Positions 6,611 through 14,671 of a DNA stretch of 49,374 nt are shown here, one piece after another. Within the stretch, counting starts at the first letter, position 1; each line of letters begins with the position of its first letter. The notes below the pieces were generated by a model. That model made no database searches, was not told where the DNA came from, and saw only the letters and a program-made list of their open reading frames with translations. A program made the position numbers and the translations under genes. Source of the stretch: Chitinispirillales bacterium (GTDB lineage Bacteria; Fibrobacterota; Chitinivibrionia; Chitinivibrionales; Chitinispirillaceae); the NCBI GenBank assembly GCA_031281485.1, contig JAITFI010000099.1:1-49374 (forward strand), in the 5' to 3' direction.

Positions 6611-9295
6611 ATGAAAACAGCAAATGTTATCCGTGACGAGTACATTAAGTTCTTCACCGATCGCGGTCACACATTCGTCCCGAGCGCGCCCGTCGTCCCG
6701 CAGGACGATCCTACGTTGCTCTTTACCAACGCGGGGATGAATCAGTTCAAGTCGATATTCCTCGGCGATAACCCAAAAGGTCTGCGCCGCGCCGCCAACT
6801 CGCAGAAGTGTATGCGCGTCTCCGGCAAGCACAACGACCTCGAGGAGGTCGGGCGCGACCATTATCATCACACCTTTTTTGAGATGCTCGGCAACTGGTC
6901 GTTCGGCGATTACTACAAGAAAGAGGCGATCCGGTGGGCGTGGGAACTGCTGACCGAGGTTTGGGGGCTTGAAAAGTCGCGCCTCTTCGCCACCATCCAC
7001 ACGAGCGACGGCGAGGCGGAGGAGATTTGGAAGAGTGAGACCGACATCCCGCACGAGCGGATAATGCGCTTCGGCGACAAGAGCAACTTCTGGGAGATGG
7101 GCGAGACCGGTCCGTGCGGGCCTTGCACGGAGATACACTACGACATCGGCGACGAGGCTACGCGGGCGGCTACGTACGGCGACCCTGTTCAGGGCGTAAA
7201 CGGCGAGAACGCGCGCTACCGCGAGCTGTGGAACCTTGTCTTCATCCAATACAACCGCGAGAAGGACAGATCGCTGAATCCGCTCAAGGCGCAGCACGTC
7301 GATACCGGCATGGGTTTCGAGCGCATCGTCTCGGTGATCCAAGGGGTTGATTCCAATTACGATACCGACATTTTCCAACCTATCATCAAGGCGCTTTCGG
7401 ATAAGGCGGGGATCGCTTACGACCGCGGCGTCGCGGGCACGCCCTTTCGCGTGATCGCCGACCACATCCGCTCGCTCGTCTTCGCGGTGACGGACGGCGC
7501 GTTTCCGGCAAACGAGGGGCGCGGCTACGTGCTGCGGCGGCTGTTGCGGCGGGCTTACCGCTTCGGGCGCGAGATCGGGTTCAAGGAGCCGTTTTTGTAC
7601 AAGCTGACGCCGGTTGTGATCGAGCAGATGGGCGGCGCTTTTCCGGAGATCGATCAGCGGCGGGACTATATTGAAGAGGTGATCAAGTCGGAGGAGGAGC
7701 GCTTCGGCGCCACGCTTGAACAGGGCATAGAAAAGTTCGGGGCGATGGTCACCGGCGCGCAAAGCGGCGGCGGCAAGATGCTTGTGGGGGCGGATGTCTT
7801 CGCGCTGTACGATACCTACGGATTCCCGATGGACCTGACCCGCCTGATGGCCGCTGAAAAAGGGCTGAACGTCGACGAGGCCGGATATGACAAGCTTATG
7901 GAGCGGCAAAGGGAGCGCGCCCGCGACGCCCGCAAAGGCGAAGGCTCCGACGGGCTGACGCCGGAGGGGTGGACGGAGCTTAGGCCGCTCTCCGGCACAG
8001 AATTTTTGGGGTATGATAACGACAGCGCCGAGGTAAATGTATGCCGCTACAAGAAGATCGACGACATAAACGGGGACGGCGCCAACGCGTACCTGCTTAT
8101 TCTTGATAAAACGCCTTTCTACGCCGAATCCGGCGGCCAGACCGGCGACAAGGGGGCGATAGTTACTTCGTGCGGCGTCAATATCACCGGAAAAGATACC
8201 GTCAAGTGGAACGACTCCGTAGTCCACCGCGTGGAAGCCAACGGCGTGTTGACGGATAAGGATCTGCGGGCGCCTATGGCCGCGACGATAGACGCGACGT
8301 TGCGTATGGCGACCCGCAGAAACCACACGGCGACGCACCTGCTGCAAGCCGCTCTGCGCAAAGTTCTCGGCGGCCACGTCCAGCAGTCGGGTTCCCGCGT
8401 TGACCCGTCGGGTCTGCGCTTTGACTTCACCCACTTCAAGGGGCTTGACGAAGAAGAGATCGCGAAGGTTGAGACGATCGTCAACCAATGGATAATGGAC
8501 AACTACCGCGTTGAAACGGTTGTGAAAGATACCGCGGCGGCGAAGGCCGAGGGGGCGACGGCGCTCTTCGGCGAGAAGTACGGCGACAAGGTGAGGGTGG
8601 TTGGGATAGACCCCGTCTCCAAGGAGCTTTGCGGCGGCACCCACGTCTCCGCGACCGGACAGATAGGCCTCTTCCACATAGTGGGCGAGGAGAGCGTCTC
8701 CGCCGGCGTCCGCCGTATAAACGCCGTTACGGGGACGGCGGCCGTGCAATACGTGATAGCCATGGAAAAGACGTCGTCCTCCATAGCCCGTATGCTGAAA
8801 GTCAGTCAAGATAAGCTTCTGGAACGCACGTCGGAATTGATCGATACCGCCAAAGAGTTAGATAGCAAAGTGAAGACCCTGTCGTCGGCCAAGGCCGCCG
8901 ATACGGTCGGGGCGGTTTTTGACGAGGCGGCCAAATGCGCCTCGCCGCTGAAGTTCGCCGTCAAAGATATGGGCGAGTTGGACAAAGACTCTTTCACCCG
9001 CATTGCCGACGCGATCTCCGACAGAATCCGCGAACAGGCGTTGTCTACCACGGTGATAGCGATAGGCGCGATAGTCGACGGCAAAGCGATGTTCGCCGCC
9101 GGAGCCGGCCCCGATGCCGTCTCCAAGCACGGCATCCACTGCGGCGATTTGGTGAAAGCGGCGGCCAAGCGCGCCGGCGGAGGCGGCGGAGGCTCGCCCA
9201 CGAGAGCCCAGGCCGGCGGCAAGGAGACCGGCAAGTTAGGCGAGGCGCTGTCGGAACTTGCAAAACTCATCACGGCAAAGGCGGGCGGGAAATAA
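6611..9295 (+). CDS. alaS: Alanine--tRNA ligase
   Basis: An 894-residue cytosolic enzyme of normal AlaRS length that charges tRNA-Ala and edits Ser/Gly mischarging. The catalytic N-terminus shows IRDEYIKFFTDRGHTFVPS and PTLLFTNAGMNQFK. The editing domain carries HTATHLL (about residue 571) and CGGTHVSATG (about 673), giving the zinc-binding H-x3-H and C-x3-H set. The C-terminal DHHA1/C-Ala part has the Gly-rich GGGGGGSPTRAQAGG loop. The end overlaps nothing, but the next gene starts 4 bases after the stop, so the two are very likely co-transcribed. Confidence 0.98.
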   Translation: MKTANVIRDEYIKFFTDRGHTFVPSAPVVPQDDPTLLFTNAGMNQFKSIFLGDNPKGLRRAANSQKCMRVSGKHNDLEEVGRDHYHHTFFEMLGNWSFGDYYKKEAIRWAWELLTEVWGLEKSRLFATIHTSDGEAEEIWKSETDIPHERIMRFGDKSNFWEMGETGPCGPCTEIHYDIGDEATRAATYGDPVQGVNGENARYRELWNLVFIQYNREKDRSLNPLKAQHVDTGMGFERIVSVIQGVDSNYDTDIFQPIIKALSDKAGIAYDRGVAGTPFRVIADHIRSLVFAVTDGAFPANEGRGYVLRRLLRRAYRFGREIGFKEPFLYKLTPVVIEQMGGAFPEIDQRRDYIEEVIKSEEERFGATLEQGIEKFGAMVTGAQSGGGKMLVGADVFALYDTYGFPMDLTRLMAAEKGLNVDEAGYDKLMERQRERARDARKGEGSDGLTPEGWTELRPLSGTEFLGYDNDSAEVNVCRYKKIDDINGDGANAYLLILDKTPFYAESGGQTGDKGAIVTSCGVNITGKDTVKWNDSVVHRVEANGVLTDKDLRAPMAATIDATLRMATRRNHTATHLLQAALRKVLGGHVQQSGSRVDPSGLRFDFTHFKGLDEEEIAKVETIVNQWIMDNYRVETVVKDTAAAKAEGATALFGEKYGDKVRVVGIDPVSKELCGGTHVSATGQIGLFHIVGEESVSAGVRRINAVTGTAAVQYVIAMEKTSSSIARMLKVSQDKLLERTSELIDTAKELDSKVKTLSSAKAADTVGAVFDEAAKCASPLKFAVKDMGELDKDSFTRIADAISDRIREQALSTTVIAIGAIVDGKAMFAAGAGPDAVSKHGIHCGDLVKAAAKRAGGGGGGSPTRAQAGGKETGKLGEALSELAKLITAKAGGK

Positions 9296-9299
9296 TAAT

Positions 9300-10058
9300 A
9301 TGAATAACGGTCCGATCCTATCAAGCATCCGCAAGGCCAAAGCCGAGAACCGCCGCGCCCACTGGGTGCTGCTCGACCCCGACGACTTCACGACGGAGCG
9401 GGCGGTAGAGGTGGCGCGGGTCTCCCAAGAGAGCGGCGTCGGCGCCTTGCTGGTAGGCGGAAGCCTGATGCAAACAAACCGGATCGATACATTTGTCAAG
9501 TCTCTGCGTGAGGCGGTGTCGATACCCGTGATACTCTTCCCCGGCGACGCGACCCAGCTCTCCAAACACGCCAGCGCGCTCTTGTATCTGTCATTAATAT
9601 CAGGTCGCAACCCGGTAAACCTAATAGGGGAACAGGTGAAGGCCGCCCCGATCATCCGCCAGTACGGTTTGGAGCCTATATCAACCGGCTATATGCTTGT
9701 GGAATCCGGTGCCGTGACCTCGGTGGAGTTCATGAGCGGCACCCGCCCGCTGCCGCGCGCAAAGCCCGATATCGCCGCCGCCCACGCCCTTGCCGCAATG
9801 TATCTTGGAATGGACATGATATACTTGGAAGCCGGAAGCGGGGCGGCGCTCACGGTTCCGGCGGAGATGATAAGCGCGGTGCGCGGGTGCGTGGACATCC
9901 CGGTAATCGTGGGCGGCGGTATACGTGACGAGGAGACGGCGCTGGAAAAATTGCGGGCCGGGGCCGACATAATAGTCACCGGAAATCTGCTGCAAAAAGA
10001 GAACGGATTGGAGAGGATGAGGGGGATTGCGGGGTGTGTAAGAGATTTTCGTAGTTAA
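9300..10058 (+). CDS. Geranylgeranylglyceryl phosphate synthase family protein (bacterial GGGPS/PcrB-like)
   Basis: A TIM-barrel prenyltransferase of 252 residues from ATG 9300 (an upstream in-frame codon would lie inside alaS). Visible motifs: WVLLDPDDF near the N-terminus (metal/phosphate end), GALLVGGSL, ISTGYMLVESG, MIYLEAGSGA, and VGGGIRDEETALEKLRAGAD followed by IIVTGN, the glycerol-phosphate binding loop. The family joins a polyprenyl diphosphate to sn-glycerol-1-phosphate, the first ether bond of archaeal-type lipids; bacterial members are known in the FCB group. Substrate chain length cannot be read from sequence here. Coupled to alaS by a 4-base gap. The partner enzymes (G1P dehydrogenase, DGGGP synthase) are not in the window. 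Confidence 0.9.
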   Translation: MNNGPILSSIRKAKAENRRAHWVLLDPDDFTTERAVEVARVSQESGVGALLVGGSLMQTNRIDTFVKSLREAVSIPVILFPGDATQLSKHASALLYLSLISGRNPVNLIGEQVKAAPIIRQYGLEPISTGYMLVESGAVTSVEFMSGTRPLPRAKPDIAAAHALAAMYLGMDMIYLEAGSGAALTVPAEMISAVRGCVDIPVIVGGGIRDEETALEKLRAGADIIVTGNLLQKENGLERMRGIAGCVRDFRS

Positions 10059-10102
10059 TGCGGACGGGTACTAAATAATTCGGCGCGGTAGTCGGGGCGG
10101 GG

Positions 10103-10549
10103 TTACTCTTTGGCGGCGCGGGCGTGGGGGGACGGGTTGTCGGGGTGTTTGATTCTCTCGCCGACGTATTTCTCCACCGCATCTAAAAAGGTTTTGGCGT
10201 TTTCAACCTGAGCGGCGACATCTTCCTTTGAGATAAGGTAAAAGTCCTCATAATCGCTCTCAAGGCGAACTTCAAAAGCATTCGTGATAACCTTTGAAAA
10301 CGTTTGCGGAAAGACACCCGTTCTTATGTAGTCTTTGCGGAAGTTGTCTATTACGCCGGAGTGCTTTTTGGAAACGAACCTGTCAAGCCCCTGAACCGCG
10401 CGCATAGCATGAAATATACTGTAATACGAGCGATTCGCGGCGCTTTTGAAATCACCGGCAACCAAAAGCGTATGAGCGGATTGCAGACACTCATTCGCCT
10501 GATGGAGACGAAAGACCGCTAAATCTTTGGGGGCGTATTCAGGCCGCAT
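10103..10549 (-). CDS. HEPN-domain protein of an MNT/HEPN toxin-antitoxin pair (module 1)
   Basis: A 148-residue all-helical HEPN protein: KDLAVFRLHQANECLQSAHTL, then the ANRSYYSIFHAMRA helix carrying an R-x6-H arrangement, and SKKHSGVIDNFRKDY typical of this family. HEPN partners of minimal nucleotidyltransferases are usually RNase toxins inactivated by AMPylation. The start overlaps the end of the nucleotidyltransferase gene by 11 bases, giving strong translational coupling. The C-terminal tail (KHPDNPSPHARAAKE) is polar and probably disordered. It is convergent with the GGGPS gene. Confidence 0.85.
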   Translation of the reverse strand: MRPEYAPKDLAVFRLHQANECLQSAHTLLVAGDFKSAANRSYYSIFHAMRAVQGLDRFVSKKHSGVIDNFRKDYIRTGVFPQTFSKVITNAFEVRLESDYEDFYLISKEDVAAQVENAKTFLDAVEKYVGERIKHPDNPSPHARAAKE

Positions 10550-10889
10550 ACAACTCTATCCCTTCTTTTATGACATTCATATAATACGGCAAAACATTCC
10601 GCCAACTCATAAACGTCTCGTAGCCGGTAACGTGCGGGCAGATGATTAGCCCCTGCTCCAACTCATACTCCCATATAAACTCACGGATGTCCAAACCAGC
10701 CCTGCAACACTCCTCTTGCGGGATGTCGGCGAGAACGAAGAAGTCTATGTCCGAATACTCGTTGTAGTCGCCGCGAGCGTACGAACCGTAAAGGATTACT
10801 TTCCTCAACTTGTCGCCCAAGACCTCTTTGGCGGCGGCGCAGACCCTCGACGTTATCTCGTCCAACAAGGCTTTGTCGCACAACACCAT
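10539..10889 (-). CDS. Minimal nucleotidyltransferase (MntA-like antitoxin, module 1)
   Basis: A 116-residue Pol-beta-type minimal nucleotidyltransferase. The catalytic motif GSYARGDYNEYSDID begins at residue 35, giving GSx10DxD with both Asp residues intact. In MNT/HEPN pairs this enzyme adds AMP to the HEPN toxin. The C-terminal part (FMSWRNVLPYYMNVIKEGI) is typical of the family. An AAAGGAG site lies 6 bases before the ATG. First gene of a two-gene operon with the HEPN gene. Confidence 0.88.
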   Translation of the reverse strand: MVLCDKALLDEITSRVCAAAKEVLGDKLRKVILYGSYARGDYNEYSDIDFFVLADIPQEECCRAGLDIREFIWEYELEQGLIICPHVTGYETFMSWRNVLPYYMNVIKEGIELYAA

Positions 10890-11072
10890 AATTGACTCCT
10901 TTGATTATGGGGTACTATTGATTGATGCCTTACGCCAATATATATTAAGATAATTCTTGGGGACGACCGAAGTCAAATTAATCTTGGGCGCGGGGGCTGA
11001 TCGAACACTGATCGCCCCGACGACCCACTGAAACGGCGGAGACGCTGGATGTGGGGAGAGGGCAAGGTCAGT

Positions 11073-11396
11073 CTAGTTTTGCCTCCCAAAAAACTCCTTT
11101 ACCTCAATATTGTAGGTATTTTCCAAATAATCTAATATCTTCTTGCCGCGCTCCGTCCAAGCGTCGAGTTTGCGTATCCGCGCAAACGTCATACCACTGG
11201 ACAGCATATAGCCGAACGTATTATACCAATCGACCATAAAACCGTCCCCCTCCGGCGCGTCGTCGGAAATCTTTGTCCAGTCAGTCGGGTGTCGCGGCAC
11301 ACCAACTAACTCTGACAAACGGGCGTCCAAGACACCTACGTTGACTGGCACGTTTTCCTTTTTGTCGAAGAACGTAACCACTATCAACTCGCCCAT
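11073..11396 (-). CDS. Hypothetical protein, 107 residues
   Basis: Not recognised. ATG 11396 is preferred because GGAG lies 5 bases upstream; an alternative ATG at 11411 adds five residues and overlaps the previous stop. Predicted soluble, acidic and aromatic-rich, with segments MGELIVVTFFDKKENVPVNV, WYNTFGYMLSSGMTFARIRK and ERGKKILDYLENTYNIEVKE. The end looks like a helix-strand unit. It forms a two-gene operon with the GIY-YIG-like gene and may be its partner, which is inference from position only. Confidence 0.6.
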   Translation of the reverse strand: MGELIVVTFFDKKENVPVNVGVLDARLSELVGVPRHPTDWTKISDDAPEGDGFMVDWYNTFGYMLSSGMTFARIRKLDAWTERGKKILDYLENTYNIEVKEFFGRQN

Positions 11397-11407
11397 GTTT
11401 ACTCCAT

Positions 11408-11956
11408 TCATTTCAGTTGTTCTTTTGCGCGTTTTTTTCTTCGCGTATCCCAGGCTTTCAAGCCGGCTTGCCTTCTCTTTTCATGGATTATCTCCTCTTT
11501 CTGTTGCTTATTAATTTTTCGCTTCACGCGGGCTTTTATGGCGGCTTTTTTCCCCAAAGGCATCTCTACCCATTCTTCAAATGTAATCCCCGTCGGTATA
11601 CTATCTTTTTCGGTTATCTGTTTCTGAATGGTATCGGTATCCAATACACCACCATACTCTTTACATACTGAATGTATCTCATTCAACTCATTGTCATTTA
11701 AATAAAACCATTCTCCATTATCGTTAAATTGATTAAAGCGATTCTTCAACATTGTCTCAACCTTTCCGTGTTGTCCGTTATCAAACATGTACGCGAATTC
11801 GCAAAAAAACTCACCCGGCATCTTCAACCCCAAACCATAATATCTCTTAGTCACAGATGTCGTAGTTATGCCTATCTTGTAAGTCTTGCGGCCATCTTTG
11901 GCCTTTAGACTTTTTATCGCGCCGTTATGCACAACGTAAACCCACCCGTTATCCAT
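11408..11956 (-). CDS. GIY-YIG-like protein of the T5orf172/Mug113 type
   Basis: 182 residues. The N-terminus WVYVVHNGAIKSLKA followed by TYKIGITTTSVTKRYYGL fits the divergent GIY-YIG nuclease fold of T5orf172/Mug113 proteins, where a Y-x-V strand and a KIG(I/K)T strand replace the canonical GIY and YIG. A second block, GKVETMLKNRFNQFNDNGEW with FYLNDNEL, matches the later part of the domain. The C-terminal ~50 residues are strongly basic (KKAAIKARVKRKINKQQKEE) and could bind DNA. Such proteins occur in phages and mobile elements. An AGGAGG site 8 bases before the ATG makes it well translated. Confidence 0.72.
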   Translation of the reverse strand: MDNGWVYVVHNGAIKSLKAKDGRKTYKIGITTTSVTKRYYGLGLKMPGEFFCEFAYMFDNGQHGKVETMLKNRFNQFNDNGEWFYLNDNELNEIHSVCKEYGGVLDTDTIQKQITEKDSIPTGITFEEWVEMPLGKKAAIKARVKRKINKQQKEEIIHEKRRQAGLKAWDTRRKKRAKEQLK

Positions 11957-12150
11957 TTTAGTTACCTCCTTGAAAGTTAATAGTTATCGAACCGTTCTTT
12001 GATTTCAATTTCTTACCCGCCAAAAATTTACCGCCCAACGCAAACGCCAAATTCCCCCGTTCTTGATTAGACGGCAAGCGTCAGCCAACCGGAGAAAGCG
12101 TCATAGCAGTATCTCAATCATACAGCCTGCCGTATTTCTCGCCTATAGAT

Positions 12151-12363
12151 TCATCTACAATTACTTTTGCTTTTGATGAACGCTATCACATCTGAACGCA
12201 AAATCCTACGGGTTTTACCATATATTTGCGCCGGTATTTCTTTTCTATCTACCATCTTACGAATTGTTTGCGAAGTAAGGCCTGTCATTTTCGCCGCTTC
12301 GCCGGTGTCAAGCCACAACTTATCTTGAAATAAATCTATAGGATTTAAAATCGTTTCTGACAT
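12151..12363 (-). CDS. Small excisionase/MerR-type helix-turn-helix protein
   Basis: 70 residues dominated by one HTH_17-type domain: LWLDTGEAAKMTGLTSQTIR followed by RKEIPAQIYGKTRRILRSDV. The layout of an N-terminal strand, HTH and a wing ending in an (I/V)xxFI helix is that of excisionase-family DNA-binding proteins and small regulators. AAAGGAG lies 9 bases before the ATG. It sits upstream of the GIY-YIG gene and downstream of a 110-residue unknown protein, all on the same strand. This supports a mobile-element or addiction-like cluster, but no integrase is visible. Confidence 0.78.
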   Translation of the reverse strand: MSETILNPIDLFQDKLWLDTGEAAKMTGLTSQTIRKMVDRKEIPAQIYGKTRRILRSDVIAFIKSKSNCR

Positions 12364-12377
12364 GATTAATAACTCCT

Positions 12378-12710
12378 TTATTTAAACCAAGTACGAGAAA
12401 AGTCTTCGTTGCCTACCCTATCTTTCATTTCCTCCCAAGTCTTGCGCATTATTTCAAGCGCTTCGGGAGGCAATTCGGCAACATAAACAACCAAATCCTT
12501 GCCCAACACTTCAAGGGCGGCTTGCGTACAACTAAACATTTCAAGCCCCGGCACCCCATCGGTAACATCGCGACGCACAACCCCGTCAATTTTAGAAAGC
12601 CAGTTCACAAGGTTCGTCGGCGCGGTAATGATATAATGGCCGGTAGTGCTATATTCAGCCATAACATCGCCGGTCGGCATATCTTCATCTATTGGAAACA
12701 TTTTAATCAT
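12378..12710 (-). CDS. Hypothetical protein, 110 residues
   Basis: Not recognised. A soluble acidic protein with MFPIDEDMPTGDVMAEYST, a VVRRDVTDGVPGLEMFS segment and a long C-terminal helix PPEALEIMRKTWEEMKDRVG. Its ATG overlaps the stop of an upstream, apparently frameshifted reading frame in an ATGA arrangement, which indicates translational coupling when that gene was intact. The excisionase-like gene follows 14 bases downstream. Confidence 0.6.
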   Translation of the reverse strand: MIKMFPIDEDMPTGDVMAEYSTTGHYIITAPTNLVNWLSKIDGVVRRDVTDGVPGLEMFSCTQAALEVLGKDLVVYVAELPPEALEIMRKTWEEMKDRVGNEDFSRTWFK

Positions 12711-12900
12711 CCCACCGCCCCGTCTCCCGCCGTCTCGTCCCCGCCCTTCCCGCCTTTCTTATGGTGGTGGTGCGCCGCGAGCGTGTTGAACCTCTTGGTA
12801 ATGACGTTGAGTTGCGCGACAAACGCGTCGAGCCACGCCGCGTATTGTCGGCGATGGTCATAAGTCCCCTGTAAAGGTCGAAGTCTGAGCCGTCTTCCCC
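12707..12900 (-). pseudogene. Frameshifted small gene preceding the 110-residue protein
   Basis: On the minus strand one frame reads RQYAAWLDAFVAQLNVITKR and then FNTLAAHHHHKKGGKGG, ending in a TGA that overlaps the next ATG. Upstream of about 12845 the protein-like signal moves to another frame (GEDGSDFDLYRGLMTIADN). Neither frame has an ATG, GTG or TTG that would give the whole protein. Simplest reading: a decayed or frameshifted gene; assembly error or programmed shifting cannot be excluded. A TATATT box (12963-12968, minus strand) lies upstream. The remaining bases to 13.1 kb hold a short tandem GTCTTGGGTCGG-type duplication near 12925-12955 and no other gene. Confidence 0.4.
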
Positions 12901-13100
12901 GTCTCCGAGAGCGCGGTCGGGTCGCGTCTTGGGTCGGCGTCTTGGGTCGGGCGGTTGGTATTAATATACTATGTGGGCGGGGTTCGGCGGGCGAAAAAAG
13001 TTAAAAAGCCCGCGTCTGATCGTCTACAAGCCTAAAACCCGCTTGACGGCGGGGCGGTCAAAAAATCAAAAAAGACTTTCCTTACCCCCGCACAATTTAC

Positions 13101-13106
13101 TATATT
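13101..13106 (+). promoter_or_regulatory. -10 box giving a probable leaderless start
   Basis: TATATT ends six bases before the ATG at 13113, so initiation of transcription would fall on or next to the A of the start codon. No Shine-Dalgarno sequence precedes the ATG. The context tttactatatta-N6-ATG is the same as at 36888-36905. Confidence 0.5.
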
Positions 13107-13112
13107 ATACGC

Positions 13113-13763
13113 ATGAAGAAAATAGCATCTGAAACCCAACTATACGCCCAACTGGCCCATCGGGGCGACCCATCGGCCTTTTACGCCCTGTTTAGCGGGC
13201 AGATTAGCGACTTATACCTCCTTCTGCGGTCGCAGGGCAAGGACCACGAGGCGGCGTGCGGCGAGGCGGCGCAGCGGCTTGCGGATCTGTACGGCCGCGT
13301 CGTCCGGTCGCGCCCGCTCCGGCCTGAGAAGTGGTTTGCCGCTCGGTGCGGCCTTAAGCGGTTTGACGCCGCGGCGGCGGGGGCGGCTGTCTCCAAGACA
13401 GAAATCGCCGCTTATGAGAAGCTTGCCTTGAGGGCGGTCAACGCGGCCTACTGCAAGCGGCTTGAGCATTGCGACGTCGGCAGCGGGGACGTGGTGGAGG
13501 AGCGGTCGTTTGCCCGGTATTTGGTGGGCACGGTGGCGGCGGTAATCGTCATCGGGTTCCTCTTCTTCGCGCAATCGGTGCTGAGCGTGAGTTTCGGGCG
13601 TTTCGGCTTTGAGTACAAGTTGTCGTTCCCCAAGATCGCGGAGGGGTTGTGGGACATGAGCGGGCTTGTCCGCACTGACGACGACTCTTGGCGTCGTGAG
13701 GGCGCCGCGCCGCAGCCGCAGCAACCGCCGGCGCAGGGCGCGGAGGCCACAACGCGGCCATGA
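13113..13763 (+). CDS. Membrane protein with sigma-region-2-like N-terminus
   Basis: 216 residues, no named family recognised. Residues ~10-85 (AQLAHRGDPSAFYALFSGQI ... PEKWFAARCGLKRF) resemble the region-2 helices of ECF sigma factors: a short helix, GDxxAFxxLF, then a Trp-containing helix. A region-4 HTH is absent. Instead residues ~135-157 form one transmembrane helix (YLVGTVAAVIVIGFLFFAQS), followed by a short tail rich in Pro/Gln. The stop overlaps the start of the MinD-like ATPase gene (ATGA), so the two products are made together. Inference: a membrane-anchored adaptor or regulator working with that ATPase. The sigma-like reading is tentative. Translation probably starts on a leaderless mRNA. 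Confidence 0.7.
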   Translation: MKKIASETQLYAQLAHRGDPSAFYALFSGQISDLYLLLRSQGKDHEAACGEAAQRLADLYGRVVRSRPLRPEKWFAARCGLKRFDAAAAGAAVSKTEIAAYEKLALRAVNAAYCKRLEHCDVGSGDVVEERSFARYLVGTVAAVIVIGFLFFAQSVLSVSFGRFGFEYKLSFPKIAEGLWDMSGLVRTDDDSWRREGAAPQPQQPPAQGAEATTRP

Positions 13764-14665
13764 GCGAACCCGTGATAATCTCGGTGGGCGGCGGCAAAGG
13801 CGGAGTGGGGAAGAGCACGGTAAGTTCCAACCTCGGCGCCGCGCTCTCGCGCCAAGGCTACTCAGTGGGCTACATCGACGCCGATTTGGGCGGCGCCAAC
13901 CTCCACACGTGCCTCGGCATGCGCCGCCCGGCGGTCACCCTCCAGCACTTCCTCACCGGCGAACGCCCGACGCTCGAAAGCGTGGCCGTCAAGACTCCGG
14001 TCCCGCAAAGCTGGCTCATCTCCGGCGCGGGCGAGTTTCTGGAGCTGGCCAACCCGAACTTCGCGCAAAAGCAAAAGATCCTGAACGGCATAAAAAGCCT
14101 GACCGCCGATTATATATTGGTAGACCTCGGCGCCGGCAGCAGCACGATTGTCACCGACTTCTTCGCCGCCTTCCCGAACAACATAACCGTAACCGACAGC
14201 CTGCCGACCTCCTTAGAAAACGCCTACGCCTTCCTGAAGAGCGGCATCTTCAGGGGGCTGATACGGGCCTTTCCCGGCCGTGAGGACATACAGAAACTCC
14301 TGACCGCCTATACAAACGCCAGAGGCGCCGCCGCCGCCCCCACGCTGGACAGCATGTTCACGCAACTCCAAGCCAAATGCCCCAAAGAGGTGGAGGCAAT
14401 GAAAGACTGGCTAGACAGCCGCCGCCTATTTTTGGTGCTGAACATGGTAAGAGGCCAAGACGAGGTAAGGGTAGGCGAAGGCTTCACCGGAATAGTGCAA
14501 AAGTACCTGTCGGTATCGTTGACATATATAGGATATATGCTCTACACCCCGGAGATCAGGGCGTCATTAAGAAAACTTGGTCCCGCGGTAATGCAGAATG
14601 ATACCCAAGTAGCGGAATGTTTCGACGCAATTGCGCGGAATCTTTCTGCCGTACTAAAAAAATGA
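13760..14665 (+). CDS. FlhG/MinD-family ParA-like ATPase
   Basis: 301 residues with the deviant Walker A motif KGGVGKST at 13-20, the switch-like DADLGGANLHTCLG, and DLGAGSSTIVTDFF as Walker B region. The phrases DLGGANLHTCLG and PTSLENAYAFLKS are typical of a FlhG-like group common in Deltaproteobacteria and relatives and not restricted to flagellated species. These enzymes position or count membrane-associated assemblies, with ATP-driven dimerisation at the membrane. No flagellar gene is present here. A recognisable C-terminal amphipathic helix is weak (FDAIARNLSAVL). Coupled by a 4-base overlap to the preceding membrane protein, suggesting a two-component module. Downstream are palindromic repeats. 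Confidence 0.85.
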   Translation: MSEPVIISVGGGKGGVGKSTVSSNLGAALSRQGYSVGYIDADLGGANLHTCLGMRRPAVTLQHFLTGERPTLESVAVKTPVPQSWLISGAGEFLELANPNFAQKQKILNGIKSLTADYILVDLGAGSSTIVTDFFAAFPNNITVTDSLPTSLENAYAFLKSGIFRGLIRAFPGREDIQKLLTAYTNARGAAAAPTLDSMFTQLQAKCPKEVEAMKDWLDSRRLFLVLNMVRGQDEVRVGEGFTGIVQKYLSVSLTYIGYMLYTPEIRASLRKLGPAVMQNDTQVAECFDAIARNLSAVLKK

Positions 14666-14671
14666 GGGTTT

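Noticed and set aside
6587-8809. A 740-codon open frame on the minus strand
   Set aside because: It lies entirely opposite alaS, whose translation is unmistakable; the antisense frame is an artefact of codon use and its product is Arg/His/Val-rich without any motif.
9258-9299. Upstream start for the GGGP synthase gene
   Set aside because: It lies inside the end of alaS and adds residues (QNSSRQRRAG) not seen in the family; ATG 9300 gives the normal N-terminus.
12925-12955. Two adjacent GTCTTGGGTCGG-like units as a possible CRISPR start
   Set aside because: Only two short units with no spacer; no cas genes in the window.
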